This document shows positions 11,865 to 21,654 of a stretch of 64,000 nt of DNA, piece after piece. Each line of letters begins with the position of its first letter. Positions within the stretch are counted from its first letter, which is position 1. Position numbers and translations under genes: made by a program. This DNA is from Neurospora crassa OR74A (taxonomy: Eukaryota > Ascomycota > Sordariomycetes > Sordariales > Sordariaceae), in NCBI RefSeq assembly GCF_000182925.2, contig NC_026503.1, positions 1,612,001 through 1,676,000 of the forward strand. The letters run 5' to 3'. Under the pieces are notes generated by a model. It was not told where the DNA came from, searched no databases, and was given only the letters and a program-made list of their open reading frames with translations.

Positions 11865-13219
11865 ATGGGTGGAGGAAGGATTGATGTGTATATGGACATT
11901 GGTAAGTCAAAGCAGGCCTGCTGCCACTTGAACTCACCTACCTCTACCTACCAACTTGGTCTAGGTAGACATGGAATCAGAAACGTGGGTATGCTTCTCA
12001 TCATTGTCTTTTAAGACGACTAACACACACTCTACATACAATAGTGTCCCTATACAGCTACCTAGCCTTCCTAGACCTCCAACAAAATGGTGAACTCCTC
12101 AGGGCACACAATGTAGAGGTTGAGTGAGTCTCTCTCTCCGTGTTTCCATAGCATACAAGAAGAGAAGAAAAAACAATGCTGATCCTGGTGATTACTCAAC
12201 TAACCACCTGATTTAATCACCCTCTCCATCTAGGTTTCATCCTGTTCTTCTTGGGGCTATCGTCGTCGGTTCAGGTAAGCTTCTATGTTCAAGCTTATCC
12301 GCTGTTATACTCACCTTGACGTTGATGTGATCTAACGGCTGGCTGGCTCAAAAAGGTAACAAACCCCCCTGGACCCTGCCTGCCAAAGCCGTCTACTTCG
12401 CTCATGATGTCCGGCGGTCCATTGCCCGGTTTCCGGGGCTGGTTATCCAAACGCCCAAGGATTTGATGGCTGTTTCCAAGAATATTATCGTATGTATTGT
12501 CTCCTCGCTTTCTTTCTCTCCTCCCTGACCTTCTCTCCTCCCATTTGCTCATCATCAGCCAAACTAACAAAAGAGAAAACCAAACAGCCCAACCGCGCCC
12601 TCCACTTCATCAAATCCCACCATCCCCCTTCCACATTCCTCACCATCTTACACTACTTCATGTACCTCTTCTGGTCTCCCCCCAACTTGGACCTGACGCT
12701 GCCAGAAAACGTAGCCAAGGCGTTGTTGGAGTGTCCAGCGGACTTTGATGGCTCTATTGCTGCTCAAGGTAGTGAAGGGGTGGACAAGAAGAAGAAGAAG
12801 TTGTTCACAAAAGAACAAGTAGAAGAGATCATGAAGGGGACTGAAACACCCCAAATCAAAGAGGCCCTAAAGAACACGACGCAGGAGGCCTTGGATAAGG
12901 GGGCGTTCGGGAACCCGTGGATTTGGGTTACTGACGGGAAAGGGAGGCAGGAGCCGTTTTTTGGGAGTGATAGGTATGCCCTGGTTTTCATATTCTTTTG
13001 TTCCTTTGTTCATTCATCCTTCGCAGTGTACATTTGGCAGGGATGGAGAAATGGTTGCTGGCTACCTAATGGGTTGATTGCTGACTTTTTGACAACGAAC
13101 TCGAAAATAGATTCCATTTCGTCTACAAGTTCCTGGGCCTGCCGTACCAGGATGTTACGCTTTTGCCTCCTGGTGGCAGGTTGGTGTTATCTGAGGGAGA
13201 GGATACGGCCAAGTTGTGA
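11865..13219 (+). CDS. Glutathione S-transferase kappa / DsbA-like thioredoxin-fold protein
   Basis: Kappa-class transferases conjugate glutathione and occur in mitochondria or peroxisomes; they share the DsbA thioredoxin fold. Six exons are inferred: 11865-11901, 12045-12123, 12234-12274, 12356-12489, 12588-12973 and 13111-13219. Introns are 143, 110, 81, 98 and 137 nt, and the sum is 261 residues. The start is MGGGRIDVYMDIV. The family's catalytic serine is present after DIV, but the usual proline after it is leucine (SLYSY instead of SPYSY). Later family landmarks are a VEFHPV...GSGNKPPW stretch, RALHFIK, and the C-terminal GAFGNPWIWV, EPFFGSDRFHFVYKFLGLP and LLPP. The FGSDR codon is split by the last intron, which is what identifies the final exon. 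The donor after exon 2 was chosen (12124) because it restores VEFHPV. Localisation cannot be read from the sequence; no strong targeting signal is visible. Confidence 0.88.
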
Positions 13220-13857
13220 TGGGACCATCAGGAAGTAGTTGTTGTGGAGAGGTAGATCTTGACATTATTTTGAAGCTCTAGAGCATCTCAGACGGACGTG
13301 TGGAAGGGATAGAACTGTTCGCGGATGAGTCTGTCTTTCTGACTGTGAAGGGAGGGACCGCGAAATGGGTTGTTAGATACCTACTGTAGGTAGGTATGGA
13401 CTTTATGGGCTTGGAATTTATGGGCTTGGACTTTTCTGGCGTTGCCGTTCGTGCCTTCTGATTCTTAAATGAGAGTTGAGTACCTCGAAGTGGTCAAGAA
13501 GGCAGGTACGGTAGTCAGCTTAGGCGCGAATGAAATGCCCGATCTTAGGTATACAATCAAGCAATGGGAACGCTGGCGTTCACATGGTCAATGGAAGCAG
13601 CTCGTGTTTCATCTACCTACCTTTACCCCTTATATACCTAGAAATTCCTATGACCTTCTCCTCGCCCTAAGGATAATACTCGCCTTTTTCAGCATTCTTA
13701 CTTACCTGTGTTCTCCGGATCACTCACCGGGAACCACAACCAGACAGCACAATCGATTCTATAGACTCTCGACACCCGGGGAAAGACACTTATTATCGTC
13801 ACGAGGAGAACTGTCACAACCGCAGCTACAAGACGATTATCAGCACCATACCTATTA
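13220..13857. other. Intergenic or leader region before the serine-rich membrane protein
   Basis: The stretch holds the 3' end of the transferase transcript and probably the leader of the next gene. A GGTA-type tract (TGTAGGTAGGTA) lies at 13385-13396. A 129-codon frame at 13469-13858 runs through it but has no protein-like features. Confidence 0.5.
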
Positions 13858-15261
13858 ATGGTCTTGCCCACTCGACCCAGGAGCACCTGTCCTCTTAAGC
13901 CAGCAACAACCTCAGAGGAGGACATCCAAGATATATCTAAAATGGATCACCACAACCACCATTTTGACCTCCTTCACTTGCCCGGCCAAAACCTCCACTA
14001 CCACCGCCATCCACCCTCACAGCCGTTACCACTATCCTCCAAACCAAACCCAAAACCAATCGATACTCTTCGAGTCCTTCGTCGAGTGGCCGCCGCTACC
14101 ACCGTCACGATCCCGCCGGTTACTAATCAATTTAAACCAACTCCAACCACCACATCAGCCACTTGGGCCTTTTCAACTGTTTTCACCACCACCACCAATC
14201 GAATACCCAGTACCACCACTCTCTCCTCACCATCCAACACACCCCCCAAAACCAACACCTCCTCTCAATCCTCCCACTCCACCGCCGCCTCCCGCCACGA
14301 AATCGTCCTCCTAGCCCTCGGCATCTTCATCCTAGTTGCCCAACTAGCGCTAATCATCTGGGTCGGTGTCCGCAGACGGCAATTCTCCCTTTCTTCTTCT
14401 TCTTCGGGTTCGGCTTGTGCGTATCATCACTGGCACAGGGAGAATTGCCCTAAGGAGTTGAATGGGTTGCAGTTGGATGGACGGGGGAGTGGTCTTGGTT
14501 GTGGGTCAGGATCAGGATCAGGATCAGGATCAGGATCAGGATCAGGAAGAGGAGGAGGAGGGTTTGGACATTGGCATGAAAAAGGGGGAAAGTGTATGTG
14601 GAAGGAAGCGTTTGGGGAGAGTTCTTCTAGCCCGATGAGTTCGAAGACGATGGGGCTGAGGGCTAAAGAGAGTATGGAAGAGGTGGAAAACGGGTTGGAG
14701 AGTTCTTCTGGGTCTGAGTCTGGGTCTGCGTATGAGGTGGATGAGGAAAAGGGAGGGAGAGAGGGTATACGCAGCCGGGGCAACTCTGTTGTCATTGCTG
14801 GTGCACATGAGCTCGTGGAAAGGGTGAGGAAGAGGAGTGATAGCTTGGGCACGTTTCTCATGGAAATAGGGGTAGGAGAGGGACAGCATGTCGAGATGGT
14901 ACCTGAAGAGCAGCAGAAGACAGCAACAAGGAAGAGAAGTAATACTTTTACGATGGGATTGGGGAGGAGGATCAGTGGTGGAGGTGAGGCTGGCCTCAGA
15001 GAACGCAAAGGGTCTGCTGCCACTGCTACTGCCACAGCCATTGCCGGGGAAGAGAATGCTGAGATGGGTGTTGGAAGGACGAGTGGGCTGAGTGCTGATT
15101 TGGGGAAATTTGGAGGGAAGTTTGACGGGACTGAAGAACGTGATGGCGGCGGTGGTGGTGGTAAGAAAAGGCGTGGATCCTGGGTGCAAGGTTTCAGGAG
15201 ATTTTCTGGACTGGGTGACCAACATGGAGTGCAAGACCCGGAGAAAGGAGGCTATTGGTAA
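13858..15261 (+). CDS. Serine-rich single-pass membrane protein, function unknown
   Basis: I do not recognise a family. The frame encodes 467 residues. Residues ~100-146 are Ser/Thr/Pro-rich, as in O-glycosylated fungal wall sensors. Residues ~147-170 form one strongly hydrophobic segment (IVLLALGIFILVAQLALIIW) followed by arginines, which suggests the C-terminal part is cytoplasmic. That tail holds a Ser-Gly repeat encoded by seven TCAGGA units, acidic serine patches, and several basophilic kinase-type sites (RKRSDS, RKRSNT, RRIS, KRRGS). No signal peptide is seen at the first ATG. An in-frame ATG at 13942 and an unrecognised upstream exon are alternatives. The general shape resembles Mid2/Wsc-like sensors, but there is no sequence proof. 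It lies between the kappa transferase (same strand) and MIC10 (opposite). Confidence 0.6.
   Translation: MVLPTRPRSTCPLKPATTSEEDIQDISKMDHHNHHFDLLHLPGQNLHYHRHPPSQPLPLSSKPNPKPIDTLRVLRRVAAATTVTIPPVTNQFKPTPTTTSATWAFSTVFTTTTNRIPSTTTLSSPSNTPPKTNTSSQSSHSTAASRHEIVLLALGIFILVAQLALIIWVGVRRRQFSLSSSSSGSACAYHHWHRENCPKELNGLQLDGRGSGLGCGSGSGSGSGSGSGSGRGGGGFGHWHEKGGKCMWKEAFGESSSSPMSSKTMGLRAKESMEEVENGLESSSGSESGSAYEVDEEKGGREGIRSRGNSVVIAGAHELVERVRKRSDSLGTFLMEIGVGEGQHVEMVPEEQQKTATRKRSNTFTMGLGRRISGGGEAGLRERKGSAATATATAIAGEENAEMGVGRTSGLSADLGKFGGKFDGTEERDGGGGGGKKRRGSWVQGFRRFSGLGDQHGVQDPEKGGYW
14506..14547 (+). repeat. In-frame hexamer repeat (TCAGGA)7
   Basis: Seven exact copies of a 6-nt unit encode the Gly-Ser run of the membrane protein tail. 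Because the unit is a multiple of three, copy-number change would alter the linker length without breaking the frame. Confidence 0.9.
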
Positions 15262-15855
15262 TGCTATTCCGAGGGAGCTTGGAGACATGGTTGCCGTGGT
15301 TGGATACCTGGTATGACTGAGAGCACCTCATTTTCTCAAATAAACTTCAGTTGTTGAATTTGATTCAAGTCCTTGTCGAATGCTCGCTTGTGGACTGATG
15401 TTGTCTCAGCCCACTCTCAAGTCTTGGCCTACTGAAGGCTCTCATCAGCTTGAGTCTCTGTTTGGGTAGATAGTAAATAGATTGGTCTATTGTTCCTGTC
15501 AGTCGCTCGTCACACAAACCCGAACATCCACAGCAGTTGCATGTCATCCACGCCCATCTCTCTGTCAGCTGTCTCCTACTCTATGTCGTTGAACGTTTTG
15601 GTTGTACACACAAAGGGAATAATCGTAGTCTCTTGCTTGTGGGGGGGAATCCGCGGCTCCGTCTCGTCTGTCTGGGTCTCTGGGTCTTTGGCGCATCGTG
15701 ACTCCTCTAGCATTGTCTCTTGTCTCTTTCGCTCTCCCCCGAACCTAAGAATGATAAGACATCCCTTCTTTTCCCTTCGCCGTCTCCTCCAACACCGAGT
15801 ACTCCGAATCAAGCTTTTTTTGATCTTCCTCCTCCTGTCAGTTCAATTGACCGGC
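15262..15855. other. Convergent 3' region between the membrane protein gene and MIC10
   Basis: The two genes face each other here, so the stretch should hold both 3' untranslated regions. Apart from the AATAAA near its left end I see no gene or structured element. Confidence 0.5.
15339..15344 (+). terminator. Candidate polyadenylation signal AATAAA
   Basis: A canonical AATAAA lies about 78 nt after the stop codon of the serine-rich membrane protein. It is a plausible 3'-end signal; fungal signals are degenerate, so this is suggestive only. Confidence 0.35.
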
Positions 15856-16286
15856 TTAGGCCTGGGCACGGATTTCCCTGGCGGCCTGCTTCAGGCTGGT
15901 GTTGCACTCCTCATACGCGCGGCCGGCACCGAAACCGACGCCGACGAAGGCGGGCCACGCCCTCCGCTTGAAGATGAGGACGGAGAAGACGACACCGAAG
16001 CCGAGGCCGAGGGTGGACTTGATGAGGAGGTTGGAGAGGCAGCGGTCCCACTAGCGATTCGCACCTTTATTAGCAAAGCCAGCACAGCGCAGATGAGCTT
16101 AAGCTATCTAGATGGGACCCAATGCGGGGCTTTGCGCCCAAGGCTGTGGGAGGGATGTGTCCGAGGCCCGGAGCAATTGTGCAATGGGGGGAAGCTCACC
16201 TTCTCGTTGAGAAGGGCCTCGCTGACGGGACGCGTCATGGCGGTCGAGGGGGCAGCGGCCACGGGGGAAGAGGTCGAGTCGGACAT
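15856..16286 (-). CDS. MIC10: MICOS complex subunit MIC10
   Basis: MIC10 is a small inner-mitochondrial-membrane protein that oligomerises to bend membranes at cristae junctions. Two exons on the minus strand (16200-16286 and 15856-16050) joined across a 149-nt intron give 93 residues, the normal size. Exon 1 encodes MSDSTSSPVAAAPSTAMTRP followed by SEALLNEK. Exon 2 starts WDRCLSNLLIKSTLGLGFG, which is the first transmembrane helix with its glycine motif. It continues through a positively charged KRRAWP loop into the second helix FVGVGFGAGRAYEEC. Both glycine-rich GxGxG motifs needed for oligomerisation are present. The longer open frames on the other strand over this gene are antisense shadows. 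The start is divergent from URB2, 791 nt away. Confidence 0.93.
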
Positions 16287-17077
16287 GGTGATGATGTGCG
16301 GGTTTGGTGGTTTGAAGCTCTGCAGGCAAGAAAGTCAGAAGATTGAAGGCGCGCGAAATCGAGAAGTGGTTGGACGAGGCACAATGGTTGGTTGGAGCTA
16401 GGTTGTTAGCGAACTATGCTTGGTCTGTTAAGCTAGTAGACCTGAGACACGGCAGCTACAGGTCCTGTCCATAGCTGTACCTTAGCTATGACATAGCAGA
16501 GGCATACATAGCATGGACAGAACATGCCCTGGACAGAACATGCCGACAGCTACCTGTCTCGAGCTAAGGCTTGATAGACACAGGCTTCGAGTTGAGATGG
16601 CAGACGGACATACAGACCTGTTGTATATGCGTAGCGAGTGACCTCTGGACGAGGGTGGAGCAGCAGACGAAGAAAGATGAACACGCGACCTTCAACTGTT
16701 AGCAGCAGCAGACGTCGATGATGTTATTTTCCCTCGGGAGATGTTCCCAGCGCAGGCCCGGCGAGCGGATTGCGGATCGATGGACCCCAGCAAGTGCCAA
16801 TTGGTGCCTTTGTCCTTCGTCGGCTGTCTCCGTCGTCACCCGAAGGCGGTGACCAGCTCTCGAGTCTTGGCGCAATTGATTTCCCTGACAGGAGTGGGTC
16901 CCGGGCCAGAATTGGGACGGCAGAATCCTGGGAAATTTTGGAGATGGCGCTGGGGCGGTCAACAGTAACACAGCTACACCTTCCACTAACACTTCAGTTG
17001 GTCAAGCATCACTCACTCTTTCTCGGTTTGTCGCATTATGCATTTTGGCTTTTAAGATACCCAATTTCTACTTCAAA
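16287..17077. promoter_or_regulatory. Divergent promoter region MIC10 / URB2
   Basis: About 790 nt separate the two divergent start codons, so both promoters and leaders must lie here. The left half contains many AGCTA/TAGCT words and a 15-nt tandem direct repeat (16514-16544). No TATA box in a clear position was recognised. Confidence 0.5.
16514..16544. repeat. 15-nt tandem direct repeat in a divergent promoter
   Basis: TGGACAGAACATGCC occurs at 16514-16528 and again at 16530-16544, separated by one base. It sits between MIC10 and URB2 and could be a duplicated protein-binding site or simply a recent slippage duplication. Confidence 0.85.
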
Positions 17078-20000
17078 ATGGGTGTGAAGAGCGCAGAGTC
17101 TCGGGTAAGTGAACGTCGCTTCACATTGACAGCTTACTGTACCACCCCAGCCAAAGAAAACACTTCCACTAACACCACCACCACCACCACCCATAGACAG
17201 GCGAGGTCGCCCTCATCAAGGCCATCCGCGCACTCGACGGTAACAGCGCCGACACCATCGGCCAAAGACTCGAGACAGTATGGAACACATTATCGAAACA
17301 CAGGGGAGGTAGCTTCCATGCTGCCGAGGAAATGCTGCTGCGATGGCTCCTCAAGAACATGTCTGGATCCGCCGCCATCAACCACCAAGTCCGACGCTTT
17401 CCCTTATCCTGGAATATCATGGGCGCAGTGTTCGCCTGGATCCCACTCTTTTCCCTAGCGAAGTCGCTTGCCGACCGACGATTTATTGCCGTCCTGCAAC
17501 AGACACTCAAGGACATCTCGACACCACAAAGCAAGAAGGGAGACTCAGATGTCGAGATGAAGGATGCTACATCGGACGAGACTGCGCAGAACTCGAGGAA
17601 ACGAAAACGGACAACAGCCGCCACATTCCATCTCAATAGTCAACAACAAGTCGCAGGACGCCTCCAAACCGCCGAGGCTGTCTTCGAAGCTCTCCGAATC
17701 CTTCTATCTCGATGCGACATCAAGTCAACCGACGGGCTGCCGAGCAATCGTATGGGTGCCGAACACATCAAGTCACTTTTCTCTTCATCTGCCTCGGATG
17801 TTATGCAGATTCTGGTGCCAATTCTTTCCATCTGCAATCTTGCCGCGAAAAGCGATGAGCTCGAGTCGTCCAAGGAACAAAGCACATGGATGTCCACTTT
17901 CTATACCCTCTGGGACCTCCACCTCCAAGGCCCCGAAGATGCTTCGGCCGTCGCTGTCTCGCTGTCTGGCTTGGGCGCCCATCTCCTCAGCAGACTGACG
18001 GCCACACCGCGCCACCCTTCCCTTACTATCGACACCTCCGTACAAGAGCAATGGGCCCGGGACCTCCGTCGCTTCCTCACACGAAACATGATCCTCCCTG
18101 CACGAGCGGCCTTCCTAAACAACCGGGCTCAGGATGTCATCCAAGTCGCTACCCAGATGTCCTCCGACTTTGCCTCTACCAATTACCCCGTTCTCTTCGA
18201 CCTCGTCACCAGGGCACCGCGTGTGCTAAGCGAAAAGGCGACAAAGAAGGATTACGAGGAATGGATACAGGCTGTTTTTGATGGAATCCTAGCAGCTTTG
18301 AAGGGTGCCGACGCCAGCAAGAGCCAACCTGCTGTTGAAGCTGTCCTGGAAATGGCGGCAGACCAGCAGCTGCCTCTATCAGCCGAGAGCCTGCGCTCTG
18401 TGTGCAAGGCATATGGGCTTCAGGGGGACAAGCTCAACTGGAAGCTCCACCTTTCCATCGCTAAGCTAAACCCGGATGTGTTCTTGGTTACGCAAGAAGG
18501 ACAGGTGCTTCTTGACCAGGCTCTCGCGCACACTTTCTGCACTAGGGAGAAGGAGGCGGAGAAGTTTGATCAGGCGACCGAGTTCCTCATTCATCTAGTC
18601 AATGGCCATGCTCGGGCTCGTGACCTGCAGGGATTCATCAAGACATGGCTCACGTACCTTGACAAGAACGAGCCGAGCGGGTTCCCTTGGACAAGTAGTC
18701 AACTGGCGAATGTCGTGGCGAAAACCGTTGAACAATCTCTTACTGTTGGTCAGTTAGTGGATATTCTTAGCTGGGTCGACGGGCAAAAGACAAAACAGAA
18801 GGGTGTTAAGTTGGTTATTCTTGCGGCTATCGCGAACGGACTGTCCCTGGAAGCATATATCGATGCTGCCAACATGCGCACGCTTGAAATCGCCTCCAAG
18901 GAAAAATTTGACAAGAAGGAAAAGTCCGTCATCTCTACCGCTCGGTGGACTGTTGCTGAAAAGGCCATCAGCCGGGCGACTGTAGCAGATGCCAAGTCTA
19001 TCTGGGGAAGCGTTCACTCGGACCTAAAGACTACGTTCAAGCGTTCGGAAACATATTCCCCAGAGGCTTTTGCTGCATTCAAGTGTTGCGCGGCAGCTTG
19101 GGTGAAGCTTGCTGATGATGACGAGGCAGCCTCTCTGACCAGCTCGTTTGTTGACAAGCTGGACAAGAAGGATGATACCAAGGGTACCTCCAAGGGCGAC
19201 GAGAGCTCTGTTAGCAAGAGTTCCTACACGACTTGGATACTTGAAGGGTGCCCTCACCTGGTCAGCCTTTTGACAAAGAGGCAATCCGCTTTCCCACCAA
19301 CACTAATCAGCGCCCTTACTCCGTCTGAAAAGGACGAAAGCCGAACTCTGGACAGTGTTCAAGTGTTGGCCCAACAGGTCTTGGAGAATCAGAACATTGT
19401 TGGCAACGAGAAGGTGATTGGTGGTCTGGTTGATAAGACCATTTCACTCATTGAGACCCCCAAGGGCCCGGAGTCTCTGATTGTGGCAAGAGGCGCGATA
19501 CAGCTTTTGCTCGAGGTGCCTATGGAGGCATTAACCAGACAACAGAGGGAGTCTACCATGAAGAGGCTGATCTCGCAGGCCAAGAAGGTTGTGGACAAGC
19601 CCAAGCATGTTGATGCGCAGTATTGGTCACTTGTGCTGAGCTTGATGACCAAGCTCATGTCAAAGCCCACATTCTACGAGGATATGAAGTTCGACGACCT
19701 GGAGACGGCTGGCAGGTGTATCCGGAAGATCTACAAGACGTCCGAAGAAAAGGGGTCAACGGAGACAATCCTCCAAGAGCGTGAGGACTACCGTCTCTTG
19801 GAGGCGTTGGCTACGTCAACCATACGGTATGTTGAACAAGAAATCGTCTGCTAGTGTGGTGCACTAACACGAGAACAGACAGATGTGTGTTGCCTACCCC
19901 GAGGAGCGTGAAAAGGCTTATATCGCCAATGCCTTGACCGTGCTCAAGTCCGACTCTGAAGAAGCCTACATCGCCCCCCGTCTCGTTTTACTGCGTGCGT

Positions 20001-21382
20001 TTATCTCCGTGGCCAGGGAGAACGAAAAGATCAAGGATGAAGCAGACTCTCTTAACCTGCTCGCTACAGTCAAGCCCATCATCACGTCCAAGAAGTGGCG
20101 TGGAAAGAAGCTGCTGCCCTTGCTGCTGGCTTTGGAAGCCACAGATGTCCTAGAGCCCAAGGATGTCAAGAAGAAGTTCTCTTCTGCAGTTAATACCCTG
20201 CTCAAGGCTAGCAACTGGCTTCTCGAACATGGCTACCAAGCTGGCTGGGAAGTCCGCACCTTCATCGCCAAGCATTTCAGGGAGGAGCTGGGCGCACCTC
20301 TTCAGATCGTCACCGGCGCTCAAGCGCTAGCCGATGACAGTGAAGAAGAGGGCAACGATGCCGAGAAGCTAGGATCGGTGGCCGCAGCCTTTGAGAAGCT
20401 CTCAGTGCTGGAGTATGTCGATGTGGTAGTCAGCAGCGTTTACGAAGACACCAAGCTCGGTTATCTCAAGGAGCTCTTCGTTGGGGAGAGCGAGACCTCT
20501 GACGCTAGCAGTCGCCTCCTTATCGTGGAGAGGCTGATCCAGCACATCAGCGGCACTCGCCCACCTGTCCGCGATGACTCCTCGCAAGGACACTTCGATC
20601 TAGCCCACGCCCACTCCCTGCTCTGTAACAGGCTTTCCCACGCAACCAGCTCCGCAGCGCAGTTCCTCCAAATCGCCAAGATCGTTCACCTCCTCCTCGA
20701 CAAGAAGGCCAACTGCATGACCCAGTGGAACATCGACTCAACCCTCAGTGCCGTGTCCGCCATTGCCTGCGACGTCTCGTCTACCACCATGCTCACCACC
20801 ACCCCCAAAACCTACGAATCCCTCTGCCACCTCGTCGACATCGTCATCAAGCGCCACAGAAAGCGTCTAGACGGACACTTCCACATCTTGATCCCTGCCC
20901 TACAATCCCTCCTCCGCCGACTCATCTCATCCGCCTCCTCCACCTCGACCGCCCCTTCGCTCTTGTCGGACTCAACAAAGGAACGCCACGCCAAGCTTTT
21001 GTCGAGGCTCCTGACGCTCATCACTGAACCGACCGTTGCCTCAGTCTCTTCCCGCTCCAACACTTCCGCCACCACCACCAAGGATACTGAACATCACAAC
21101 TACCAACATCAACCCCTCGACAGCGAAAAGGACAAGGCCAAGCGCTACGCCGGCCAGCACATGTATTTGGTGCTGATGGCGTACGTGAAGCTGCAGCTGG
21201 AGTTTGTGGTGCCCCTGGTGGTGAGGGAGCAGCTGGAGACGGGCATGTTTAGTATCGTGGATATCACGCCGGCGGAGGGGGAGTTGAGGATCATGAATGA
21301 TGGCATGGACCCGAGTGGACGGGTGATTTTCAAGGAGATGTACAAACGGTGGGAGAGGTTTGGGAAGTGGTCGGGTGTGTGA
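17078..21382 (+). CDS. URB2: Nucleolar pre-ribosome biogenesis protein URB2/Npa2
   Basis: Urb2/Npa2 acts in the nucleolus in early 60S pre-ribosomal particles. Three exons are inferred: 17078-17104 (27 nt, MGVKSAESR), 17197-19826 and 19879-21382, with introns of 92 and 52 nt; the sum is 1386 residues. The tiny first exon is supported by a GTAAGT donor, a CCATAG acceptor and an unbroken frame into TGEVALIKAIRALDG. The long middle is helical and repeat-like with few motifs, as in this family. Identification rests on the C-terminal Urb2 domain (about residues 1180-1386), which includes KRYAGQHMYLVLMAYVKLQ and ends DPSGRVIFKEMYKRWERFGKW. A basic KRKR patch near residue 175 may be a nuclear signal. 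It converges on CDC123, with only 272 nt between stops. Confidence 0.85.
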
Positions 21383-21654
21383 GGTGGGGTCAAAGAAGTT
21401 AATTTGGGAGTTGAACAGGTCAGTCAGGCAGGCAGGGTATGGATTGGAAAGGTGTTGTTCTTGTTGTGAAGATATTGTATATGTGTGTAAATATAGAAAA
21501 GATACCAATTTTTAGTGACCTGTCCTAACCTGAAATGCCTTTTCCTTTGAATCTTGGTCGCTTGTGATATACCTGAATGAATTGACACCTTTGTATAGCC
21601 TACAAATATTCCATATCCTTGATGTCCTTGATGTCCCGATGATCTTCGCTTCGT
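21383..21654. terminator. Convergent 3' region URB2 / CDC123
   Basis: Only 272 nt separate the stop codons of these convergent genes, so both 3' ends are formed here and the transcripts may overlap. AT-rich words (TAAATATAGAAAAG near 21487) are compatible with processing signals. Nothing else is visible. Confidence 0.4.

Noticed and set aside
13469-13858. 129-codon frame before the serine-rich membrane protein
   Set aside because: Different frame from the downstream gene, no signal peptide and no credible donor linking it; more likely leader sequence.
15490-16401. 303-codon plus-strand frame over MIC10
   Set aside because: It is antisense to MIC10, whose two exons encode a clear family protein on the other strand.
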